This document shows positions 25,330 to 35,230 of a DNA stretch of 64,000 nt, piece after piece. A program made the translations under genes and the position numbers. The notes below the pieces were generated by a model, which saw only the letters and a program-made list of their open reading frames with translations, was not told the origin of the DNA and did no database searches. Origin of the DNA: Antitrichia curtipendula (lineage: Eukaryota; Streptophyta; Bryopsida; Hypnales; Leucodontaceae); contig OX579633.1 in assembly GCA_951230915.1 (NCBI GenBank), forward strand, positions 19,998,574-20,062,573, written 5' to 3'. How positions within the stretch are numbered: the first letter of the stretch is position 1; each line of letters starts with the position of its first letter.

Positions 25330-27430
25330 ACAACTAAGCATAGTTACCACTCCATATTATCAAACATAAATTAGGTTTAATAGATTTTATTAGCAACTGA
25401 AGGAGGATTCTAATGTACTTTAGCATGTATTATTTGGATACCATATAAATAAGTTATGAATTTTCAAATTAATATCTATACATGTACTGAAAACCAACAA
25501 TAAGCTCTCATAGACTTAAGCCCTTCCCTATAGCCAAGGAAAATTGATCCTAAGATTTTTTAATAATTTTTTTTGTACAATAGAGTTATTCGTAAAGTCA
25601 TCCCTAGTTTGATACCTAGTTTTAAACAAGCTCTTATACAAATTGGTGAAAGGAGGTAAAGCAATCCATATGGGATATGTAAATGGTTGGAGTTGTAAGT
25701 AACTTGTAAGAGCTTGGAGGAGCTCAATCTTAAAATAAACCCATATCCTTTGAGAGTTCATAAAGAACAGTGGATTTCATTATAAAAACAACCTCTCCAC
25801 CCTCCATTCTCACTAATTGTGAATGTACAGTTTCTGTGACAGGTAAACTCAGGTCCAAACTTTTTTAGGCACCATTTCGATGCGAAAGAAAGTTTGTTTC
25901 CAAGTTTTGTTTTGCTAGTGTTGATTGCGCGAGCTTTTTACTTTTTCACCTGCTTTTTTACATAAAGCAGGGGTTCAAACCCCAGTTTTACCTCTAAACT
26001 CGGGTTTACTTTACGAATAACTCTAATGTAGAAAAAGATCTTTATTGGAGCCATGAAGCTCTTTATATTCATAGACATGGATGAAACACTTAAAATATAG
26101 ATGGGTATTTCAATTAATCCAAAATGTTCATACATTCATCTAGCATGGAAACATAATGTTTACAAACTTTGTAGTAATTTTAGCACTTCCATTCATTTCG
26201 AAAGGGGAGTAAAGCATTAGACATTCCTTGTAAAAAAATTTGATATTGCTTTAGAGCAATAAATAGCTCAAAAGAAAAATCCACGGTGGAACATATGGAG
26301 TCAATTTTTTGTCCATTTTTTAATCTTTTATCAACAGAAGATGAAATTCTCTTTATTGATTTTGGTGATGAAAAAAATGATTCCATTACAATTTTATTTT
26401 TTGTATTATATGAACTCATTATTTTAAAACCATAAACCCTATTATTTATTAATTTTGGGTCGGCAATAAAATAAACACACGTACTGTAGATAAGATTAAA
26501 TTTGGAAAAATTTAGTATAAAGTTTATTTTAAGTTTAAAAAGCAAACTAGATTTTGTAAGTATTTGAGCTTTAATCATATTATTTTCTCTCAAACTTGTT
26601 GTTCTACTAAAATATTTGAATTCACAAATATCAATTTGATTGTTAGAATTAAGATGAACAAGAAGAAAGGGCCAATATAGACAATGATCTTTCAATCATT
26701 ATTTTGGAATTAGGTCCTCATAAAAAATCCAAAAATTGTAAATGACTAGATTTTAGTATGTTTTCCATGGATCAAAATCATCCAACTTGTATTGTAAAAT
26801 TCAAAAGTCTTTATCAATCATATGACAAATTAAACACAAAGACTTTTCATTGTTAGATTAACAATGAACGTTGATATGATGAACAATTATTATAATAGAT
26901 TGTTGTTCCAATTCAAAAATTTGCCATTCATGATTGAAAATTGACTATTTTTGAAAGAATAGTTTTTATGCAAAAAATTGATCTTGGATCAAGTATAGAA
27001 TGTCTCATCTTCAATAATTGTATGGTAAAACTCCTATTCCTATAAGTGTTAAAAAAAGTATTTAAAATAATAAAAAGAAATACACTCATTATCAAAAGGT
27101 CAATTATGAGCAAATACCACACATAACAGTCCCCCTGTTCACATCATCATTGTTCTAAAACCGTTTACAGCACTTCTGAAAGGGTAGGTCTGTTTTCAAA
27201 CCTCCTCCTATAGTTTGAAAATGAAAACTTCACACTTCAATGGATGCAAATGTTGCTACTTAACTTACAAGACATATCTGTTGCTTGCAAGTGATTCAAG
27301 ATTTGCCTCAGTTCCTTGCAAATTTGCGCAGGGGTTGAACATTTGCTAAGATCTTTATTCTAGCAAACGCCGACCCTAAACCTGAGTATAAACAAAACAC
27401 ATGTATTATGTGCTTCAGTTAGGAAGTTCA
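25330..27430. other. Intergenic, nothing recognised
   Basis: AT-rich. The frame at 26180-26695 on the minus strand is long but low-complexity (Lys/Asn/Ile/Phe-rich) and matches no family I know. A GGTTCAAACCCC box at about 25972 resembles a Pol III B box but has no A box at the right distance. Confidence 0.4.
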
Positions 27431-27434
27431 CTAC

Positions 27435-27870
27435 ATAGAGACAGTAGTGGTAGTCACACCATGTTCACAAGTTGAGTGAACAATGGATATTGAGAAGTTG
27501 GTGAGGGTTTGGAGGAGCCAATGGGAAGCCGCAGTGGGTGAACAAGGTGTGACACCCCCAAAAGAAGTGTCTACAATGGACAATGAACAATGGGTGAAAA
27601 AGATGTAACATGGCCATTGACCCAGTGAGCCAATGAGCGGTTGAATCATAGAACACAAAGGAATATACTTAGCTTGCTAATGAATGTTCATGCCCAAAAT
27701 TCACCTCCGGAGGAGAAGATTGGGCATGAACATTCAACAGCACGCTAAAAATATTCCATTGGGGAGCAACAAACCCAAAGCCGCCACATCCTCAATATTC
27801 ATTGTTCACATCGTCTGTGAAAAAGCCGTGACTACCACTAGTGAGGGATTTTGTCAGATGATCCTTTTAA
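27435..27870. repeat. Fold-back repeat with perfect 15-bp central palindrome
   Basis: GTGGTAGTCAC near 27446 pairs with GTGACTACCAC near 27830, and similarity continues inward ('tgaacaatg.atattga' against 'tcaatattcattgttca'). At the centre, GAATGTTCATGCCCA (27682-27696) is exactly inverted at 27721-27735. This looks like a degenerate long-TIR MITE of about 430 bp. Confidence 0.6.
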
Positions 27871-28774
27871 CCCATCTAGCTTCATATGTAATGCAAGTAA
27901 AATCACTGAAGTAAGACCTCGAAAAAAAACTTCATTGTGAAAAATGTAGCCTTCCTATCCATGAATTAGCAACAAGTTATTCTTGTTGCTGGAACTCATA
28001 GAATGATCATAGGCTGATGCCACCATAGAACAACATGGAGCATGCCACGGATCTACAAACCCCTAACCACAGAGGTGTACAATCATCCTGTACCGTACAA
28101 TTCAAGAGCAACTTCAGGACATATATTGGAGTCCATGAATTCAGAAACATAGCCTTTAGTTATTCACAACAGAAATGGGAGAAGGACGGGACCCTCAGCG
28201 GATGGCATCCATTGAATTATGTACAACATTATTTACATTCCTAATTGTGAACAGTCAGGAACAACTGATTACATTAGTTAAGTCCCCGTCTGCAAGAATC
28301 TGTAACTTCCTTTCTACAGCCTCACCATATGCAATAAAATATAGGATAAAAATATCAATTTGCAGCCTGTGATGACCTTGGTGCCCGCTGCTTGCTGTCG
28401 ACAGAATATCTGGCTCAAGAGTCTGAAAACCGTTGCTGCTCGATTACCGAAGCCAGAAAAAAATGGTCCAAGTTATCCAAAGTGACATCCTTGGAGTGAA
28501 AAAAATCTAGACCGTCTAAGGGAACGAACGGAACTGGAAGACAGTAACCAGGAGGTACGCATAACCACCGTGATTGCCGACTGAAAACCGATCGAGAGCA
28601 CTTCATGCACCTGATCGACCCCAAGTGCTCCTTTAGGACTAATTAAGAGCCAAGATTATATATGCCAGTAGTGGAAATGAGCTCCCAAGGAATTGAACAC
28701 CAGTTGTGAATTGAAATCTCCGGTCGATCACCTCCATCTGAATTCAGCTGCTCAGACTATCAGTGATCGTCACT

Positions 28775-29416
28775 TCAGTTGCCCCGGAGGAATCCGTGAT
28801 CTTCCAAGTACGAGAGCATTTGGACCGTCATCTCCAGTGGCGACGCATACACGCCATTAACAGCCGTCATCACGATTTCCACATCCTGCGGATCCTCGTA
28901 GGGATCATCCACCCCCGTGAAGCCCTTGATCTTTCCCGCGCGCGCGAGCTTGTACAGCCCCTTGGGGTCGCGCTGCTCGCAGACTTCCAAAGCCACGTCC
29001 ATGAAGACCTCCACGAAGTCCCCGGGCGCCATGAGCTCTCTGCAGGCGTCACGATCCTTTTTGTACGGCGAGATGAAGCTGGCAATGCAGATGACGCCCG
29101 TGTCCGCAAACAGCTTGGCCACCTCGCCCACGCAACGGATGTTCTCCGTGCGATCGTCGGCGCTGAAGCCCAGGTTGTTGTTCAAGCCGTGACGGACGTT
29201 GTCGCCGTCCAACACGTAGCTCAGCTTGCCGCGTTGCAAGAGCTCGTGGTCCAGCGTGCAGGCCAGAGTGGACTTCCCGAAGCCACTGAGGCTTGTGATC
29301 CAGATGACGTAGCCCTTTTGGTTCAGCAGCTGCTCACGCTCTTGCCGGGGCACCATGCAGCCGTGCCACAGAATGTTGGTGGACTTGCCCACCGTCCGCA
29401 GGGGGGGCGCCAACAT
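28775..29416 (-). CDS. APK: Adenylyl-sulfate (APS) kinase-like protein with altered P-loop
   Basis: APS kinase makes PAPS from APS and ATP in sulfate activation. The frame from ATG 29416 gives 213 residues covering the whole kinase domain: TVGKSTNILWHG, LDGDNVRHGLN, FSADDRTENIR, ISPYKKDRDACRE, EVFMDVALEVCE, PKGLYKLARAGKIKGFTG and VDDPYED. No stop or frameshift interrupts it. The P-loop is abnormal: SLSGFGKST, where the family has GLSGSGKST, so the first glycine is Ser and the variable Ser is Phe. Other unusual residues are ENIRCVGE (usually ENIRRIGE) and IASFISPY (usually IASLISPY). The domain has no intron. A possible acceptor (TTTGTCAG, about 29427) upstream could join a 5' exon with a transit peptide, which I could not find. 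It is GC-rich against AT-rich flanks. It may be functional, or a recent retrocopy or decaying copy. Confidence 0.85.
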   Translation of the reverse strand: MLAPPLRTVGKSTNILWHGCMVPRQEREQLLNQKGYVIWITSLSGFGKSTLACTLDHELLQRGKLSYVLDGDNVRHGLNNNLGFSADDRTENIRCVGEVAKLFADTGVICIASFISPYKKDRDACRELMAPGDFVEVFMDVALEVCEQRDPKGLYKLARAGKIKGFTGVDDPYEDPQDVEIVMTAVNGVYASPLEMTVQMLSYLEDHGFLRGN

Positions 29417-29431
29417 CAAACTCCCTGACAA

Positions 29432-29920
29432 ACCAGAAAAATTATGTCATTCTAGAGTGGTATGCAACTTGCACCGTACCCTTCCCACAAGATACAGCAC
29501 AGGAAGAATCTGGAGCTCACACTAAAATATTGAAGAGCAAACCCACTTCTGGAGCAATTAATTCCATTGACAGGACTGAAATGCAATCATTGACACATGG
29601 ATCCACATACAAACATGATGATTAAGAACTGGATGGATAGAAGGTAGATCAATCTAATGTGAGTCACACCTGCCTTTGCAAACATATCAAAAGCTCAAAA
29701 TTGTGGACAACACAAAGCTGGATTCCTTTTTTTGACTCACCGTTTATTGAGTCCAGGATTGTTTAGGCAATTCCTGAAGAATGCTATGGGCCCCTGCTAA
29801 AGGATAGAAGGAAACTCAAATTAGGAAACCTCCTCCACCAAAGCCGAGGTTGCGCTCAACTGCTAGTAAAGGTCCAAATGACCTAAAATGGTCAAAACTA
29901 ACCATTTCCACCACTACGGT
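29432..29920. other. Spacer upstream of APS kinase, nothing recognised
   Basis: Expected to hold the promoter or a 5' exon of the APS kinase gene. I found no transit-peptide-like frame linked by a good donor. Confidence 0.4.
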
Positions 29921-29924
29921 CTCT

Positions 29925-30910
29925 AATTTCTAATGCACTGACAAACACTGATTTTTCTTAATCGCATTTGCAAACTCTAAGGTAGGGACATCCATATCAC
30001 CACCAAGTCAAAATGGGTACAAATTGATTCGGAGGAAGTAAGCAACCCAAAGAGTTCAGTTTAGGCCATCTCCCAATGAAACTTTGAAACTTCGTAACTT
30101 TGGCATACGGTATCAAAATAATGCATTTCTTTTCGTGTGTCAGAACCCTCTTTCATATACTAAAATCTTGACCAGTCGTATGCAGATAATAGGAACTACT
30201 CTCAGCAAAAAAAGTGGTGTCTCAACCTTACAGATCAAGGACATAGACTTCAGAGCAAGATTGTGTATTGAATTTCATTCTCTGCTGCAAAAATGGGAGC
30301 ATGATCTACCAGCTTACTGCTTCCCTTTGAATGCTAAGGTATGCGCACCTACAATCGTCACTTTTTACGACTGAGCATAGTTACTATCATAAAACATAAA
30401 TAATTTTTATAGGGTCTCATTGGCAACTGAAGCATGCATTATTTGGACACATATTAATAAGTTACAAATTTTTAAAGTATTGACTCTAGGTGTTTTGATT
30501 GTGTAACTTATTGTGCAATCAATATCAAGATTTTTGATAAACTTTTTGGTCCAAATGTAGGTGCCACATTTTGTGCAGTGCAGATTATGGATGTACAAAC
30601 CTTAAACCAAGGTACTCATTTTGGATGGCGTCTCTCTTAATTATAAACCTTCATTTCCAATGCGATTAGAAATTTAAAAAAAATTCAAACACTGTTAAAA
30701 GAAATATAGTGCAATTACCAGCTCTATGGACCAAGTACATAAACTACAGAGTAAGTTTACGTACTGAATTTCATTCCCTGAAGCAAAAATGGGAGACTGC
30801 TCTACCAGCTTACGACTTCCCTTTGAATGCAAGTATACAAACCTTAATTTCCAATGCGCTTAGAAACCATGCATTTGCAAGCTCTATGCATCAAGGATGT
30901 AAAACAATAA
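29925..30910 (+). repeat. Degenerate tandem repeats of a gene-like fragment
   Basis: Units at about 29925-30345, 30660-30830 and 30838-30905 share 'cgcatttgcaa(a/g)ctc' and a coding-like block: EFHSLLQKWEHDLPAYCFPLNA in the first, EFHSLKQKWETALPAYDFPLNA in the second (both shown with length up to 22 in the DNA, about 66 nt). I do not recognise the protein. The first unit is split by the MITE at 29980. Confidence 0.6.
29980..30228. mobile_element. TA-flanked MITE, family M1 (249 bp)
   Basis: TIRs AGGTAGGGAC on the left and GTCTCAACCT on the right; TA at 29978-29979 and 30229-30230. The interior ('aactttggcatacggtatc', 'ttgaccagtc') matches the copies at 12540 and 61900. The neighbouring tandem unit keeps the empty site GCAAGCTC-TA-TGCATCAAGG (about 30880). 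Confidence 0.85.
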
Positions 30911-30949
30911 AGCAAAATTAGGCATTGCTTTCCACTTCCGAACAGAAGA

Positions 30950-31530
30950 AAACTCTACCTGCAATAGAGCCCTCTTTCGTACTCCCAAAAGCTTTCAACG
31001 CGTCTCCATTCACGCACTCTTCCGCCCCTTTCTCCTGTTTCATTTCTTCATTCCTGGCCGATCCAGAGTTCCACGCCGACGCCACGCCACACCGATCCCC
31101 CTAAATCTGTCTACCAACCCTAATCGAAGCCCCAGACTCCCCAAACCAACCATTTCCATTCCACCGCACCCCTTTCGCACCCCTCCTCTGCCACAATGCT
31201 GCTCCATCTCTCGGGCTACAAGAAACCCTGTTGCCACCAAACAATCCCGTTCTAACCCCCACCTCTGCATCCTGAAACAGGCACTAGAGTTTCCTGTTGG
31301 CAACTCCCAATCTTCCCCCAAGAACTCCCACTACCCCCAGCACATCGGCCACTCCGCCTGCCCCCCCAATTCGAAATAACATACTCCAAACCCTGCTGCA
31401 AGTACCAAATCCTTCGCTTCGAAGCTCCTCCAATCAGGCCCGTCTGAAACCCGATTGCGTCGTCCTCCGATCTGGGAAAGAAATGGGTTCCGTTGTAGTA
31501 AATGGGGAGCATCAGCGAAATGTGTGAGAT
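30950..31530. other. C-rich, gene-like island without recognised product
   Basis: The + strand is rich in CCC/CCA and poor in AT, unlike its surroundings. A plus frame at 31297-31527 is Pro/Thr-rich, then RNNILQTLLQVPNPSLRSSS. It could be a 5' leader or transit-peptide exon of a lost gene, or transduced DNA. Confidence 0.3.
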
Positions 31531-31749
31531 TCGTAAATGTGAGATGAGCGAGATGAGATTGATGCAGCAGACGGGATGGCAAGAGGCTGAATAGAGCGAT
31601 GCGGAAGAGAATGGAGGTTCAATAATGGGCGGCGACTTGACTTATTGCACATTCTGTCAGGGAAGCAACGAAGTGAGTGTGTTAACAAGTCCGAGAGGAG
31701 AAGGAGGCGAGGGTGCAAGCAAAGAGCACCACGAGACCATGAGAGATCT

Positions 31750-32070
31750 TGAGGTGGCGGGAAAGTTGGGAGTCTTGAGGGGGCTAGGAAGTTGGGGGTC
31801 TTGAGGGGGCCGGGAAGTTGCGGGTCTTGAGGGGGCCGGGAAGTTGCGGGTCTTGAGGGGGCCGGGAAGTTGCGGATCTTGAGGGGGCCGGGAAGTTGGG
31901 GGTCTTGAGGTGGGTGGGAAGTTGGGGGTCTTGAGGTGGGTGGGAAGTTGGGGGTCTTGAGGTGGATGGGAAGTTGGGGGTTTTGAGGTGGGTGGGAAGT
32001 TGGGAGTCTTGAGATTGACTGGAAGTTGGAGGTCTTGAGGTTGGTGGGAAGGCGGGGGTCTTGGAAGGGA
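31750..32070. repeat. 26-bp G-rich minisatellite, about 12 copies
   Basis: Units of GGGGGTCTTGAGGTGGGTGG plus GAAGTT, period 26, with variants AGGGGGCCGG and AGGTGGATGG. As 26 is not a multiple of three, the Pro/Thr/Ser-rich minus-strand frame across it is a by-product. Confidence 0.85.
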
Positions 32071-32295
32071 CTTGACTTGGCGGATATACGGTGGCTGCCA
32101 TTGCTACACTCTTGCTAGTCCTTGCTCATCAACTCCTTCCCCGCCTTGCTTTGTAGAAAGAGCAGCTCAGGAGGAGGTTCATGAATCATGAAGCGACCAT
32201 TTATCATTAGTAGGGAGTTTGAATTTTTTTTCTTTTTAAATCAGTGATTTTGCTAGAAAGGTAATAGGAATTGGCATGTAGACCAAGTCCTTCCA

Positions 32296-32320
32296 TATAT
32301 ATATATATATATATATATTT
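32296..32320. repeat. (AT)n microsatellite
   Basis: About 12 AT dinucleotides in a row. Confidence 0.9.
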
Positions 32321-32539
32321 TTAGACCTTTGTGATATGCTCAATATTCATGCACTGGTGAATGTAATAGGTACTTGGAGAAATAAATATGGGATTCTTTG
32401 TTACACTAATAAAGCTTTGAGAGCCTTTTCATTTTTACAAACATCCTATTCTAAATTGATTTATTCTGAGACAAAGAAAAACCACTCAAAACCACCACTT
32501 TTTCTGCCCCAACTAGAATGGTGATAAAAAAAGCTCTAC

Positions 32540-35230
32540 CAGAGAACAACTAAAAACCAAGATAAAACCAACAAAACTCTGCTAGAACCAACGTAAAAAT
32601 GATTTCTCGTAATGAAAAGCATTTTTATGACCGCATCAATAGATTTTGTGTTGGTTCGATGTTGCTTTGAAAATCTTTAGAAAATTAAAAAAAAATTGGA
32701 ATTTTGTAAAATCTTTTGGAATCTTTTGAAATCTATTGAAATTATTTGGAATCTATAAGAATTATTTTGAAATCTCTTAAAATCTTTTGAAATCTTCTCA
32801 CTATAAGAAAAACGGACTTTTTCGAAACATAAAAATAAATGCAAGAATGCGTTGTATATGACGCAAAAATAATCAACGTTGACGTCTCCTAAAATCTATT
32901 CGATTAGACAGGGTAAAAACATGTGAAAATCTGGAAGAACGCATCACTTTTGTACTCTTTGGGTGACAACAGAGTCTACTGAGGTCCCCAAAGGTCGACA
33001 CGTGGAGGGCACCTAAGTGCCATGAAGGCGCCACTCGGACGGGCACTACCACGTAATTTATTTTTTTAACTTGACCACGTCTGATGTGGTGGATGACATG
33101 GAAGTCAGAGAATCTGACGTTTTTCATCTAGCCTCTTTTTTCATCCATCCTTTTTTTTCATCCAATCCATTTTTTCAAAAAGTAATTAGTTAACATAAAT
33201 TAAAAAATAAAAGTAAACAACAAAAAAATGTAGAATTCACCAAGAAATAAAAAAACTTACCATTTACCATCAATTTTATTTTGATGGAAAAATTACATAA
33301 AAATGAACATTTTAAGAATCATATTTATATCCATTCTTTGTCCATGGTGCGACAAACGATATGGGATAAATAGCCTACGTTGTTTGAGACGTCTAGCCTG
33401 ACATCCAACACCTTGTTTCAGACGTCCAACCCGACCTCCATCCATCCATCATTTCTTTTTTTTCCAAAATATGCCACGTGGCTGCCCTTTGCTAAAAAAA
33501 TTGTCCATTATGAGACAAACGATATGGAATAATTAGCCTACATTGTTTGAGAGGTCTAGCCCGACGTCCAGCTCAACGTCCATCCATCCATCCATCCATT
33601 CATTTTTTTCCAAAATATGCCACGTGGCTTCCCTTCTCTAAATCTACTTGCTGACGTGGCAGTTTATGTTCTATGTGACATTTTATAAAAACATGGCCAT
33701 GTCGTAGTTGACATTGTCACAACATAGCCGTCCACAGTGACATGGTCGCATTTTCTGCAAAACACATACATGTTTTTTGGAACATTTGACATTTGAAAAA
33801 CATGACGCGTTTGTTGCTAAACACCACCAAAAACGTGCTTTTCTTATAGTGTCTACAATCTTTTGAAATCAGTTAGAATCTTTCACAAAGTTTGAATTAA
33901 GAGTTTAAATTCTAATCAAATTTTTAACAAATACAATTCACTTTTGATTTAATTTGAATCCCAATAAAATTCAATAACTAGAATTCAAATTTAGAATTTG
34001 ATCAGTTTTAATCAAATTCCATTCTAAATCCAATCCAATCAAATAACTTAATGAAAATTGAAATTATGATTCAAGATCAATTCAAATTTGATTAGAATTT
34101 TAATTCTAATTCAACTCTAAATACAATTATGATTCAAATAACTTAATAATAATTCAAATTCTAATAGAATTCTCAATTAATATCCTATAGAGTTTAATTT
34201 GATTAGAATTCAGATTTATAATTTGATTAAATTTCTAACTTATATTTTGAAGAGTAATACAAGAAGTATACAAAGTGGGTTCTAGAGATTTCTTAGTTGT
34301 TTTAGTTTATGTAATTGCACTTTTTGAGGAATACTTTTGAACTATAATTTTGATCCTAATTCTAATTTGATTTGAATTCTAAGTCTTGAAAAAGAAAAGT
34401 TTAAATTTTGAATTATTTACAATTCAATTCCAAGCTTTGATCAAACTACTCAAATTTGAAGTCTTCATGGCCTAAATTACTAAGGCCATTCTTCTACCAA
34501 AAATCACTCAAAACTTCTAATTATTTTTGTTGTGTTCATCCAAGAGAATAAAAAATATATATTTTTTAGATTCAAAGCATAGGATCTTGTACTTCACTTG
34601 TTTTATATGATGTGCTAAAATTTTCCTGAAATTGGACTATACAAATTGGAAGACATTAGCATTCAAAGTTGGGAAAAAACGTTTTTGTGAACACTAGCTT
34701 GCAATTTCAAATGACTTTGACTTCCATTTGTTGAAAAAATTGAACTATAGGCTTTGAATTTTAAAGAAAATCGTGTTGAATAATTGAGTTCAAAATCTAG
34801 GTAAAAAATTCTAAAAGAAAACACTTCATTTTTAATCTTCCAAAAATTGTTAAAGAAGAGTAGGTTCAAGATTAATTGGACAAAAAATAAAACAAAACCA
34901 TTAATTTTGTTATCAAGGGGGGGCATTGGTAAAGTAGGAATTAAAAGTTGAATTGTATGTTATGCACTATTAAATTGTTTAAATTTGAACTATTCAAATT
35001 CCTAAATTTAAACTATTTAAACATGGAACTATTCAGTTTTAGGTTTTGGCCAAATGACCTCTAGAAAAATGCTTTTCAAATTTTCAAAACATGTTAGATG
35101 AAATTGAAAATTTTACCACTAAAATTAGACTTGAACATGAACCTTTTCCAAAAAAATTCATGAAAATGGAATCGTTATGAAGGAGATATGGGCCTCCAAA
35201 GTTTGCTAAATTTACAGAAGTGGGGACAAA
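32540..35230 (+). repeat. Left arm of the large inverted repeat
   Basis: Reverse complement of 53390-55890 at moderate identity, colinear from 'aaaaccaagataaaacca' (about 32550; partner about 55885) to 'ggagatatgggcctccaaa' (about 35190; partner about 53420). The CACTA element at 32799-33851 is absent from the right arm. TTAA at 35008-35011 is the empty site matching the element in the right arm. Coding potential is nil. Confidence 0.85.
32799..33851. mobile_element. Non-autonomous CACTA (En/Spm-type) element, 1053 bp
   Basis: The 13-bp TIR CACTATAAGAAAA is perfect at both ends (32799-32811 and 33839-33851). The 3-bp target TCT is duplicated at 32796-32798 and 33852-33854. A subrepeat of about 150 bp occurs twice ('gagacaaacgatatgg' to 'atatgccacgtggc', about 33348-33485 and 33510-33632), including CATC/CCAT runs. 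No transposase is encoded, so it would depend on an enzyme supplied elsewhere. Confidence 0.9.

Noticed and set aside
25965..25985. GGTTCAAACCCC as a tRNA or SINE B box
   Set aside because: No A box lies 30-45 bp upstream, and no cloverleaf can be drawn.
26180..26695. 171-residue minus-strand protein
   Set aside because: Lys/Asn/Ile/Phe-rich composition as expected from AT-rich DNA; no motif, no splice context.
28763..29428. Long plus-strand frame (221 codons)
   Set aside because: It is the antisense shadow of the APS kinase coding sequence in GC-rich DNA.
31784..32101. Pro/Thr/Ser-rich 105-residue protein
   Set aside because: It merely translates the 26-bp minisatellite, whose period is not a multiple of three; there is no other evidence of coding.
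33580..33605. CATC tandem run as a functional microsatellite
   Set aside because: It is a short internal variation of the CACTA element's subrepeat.
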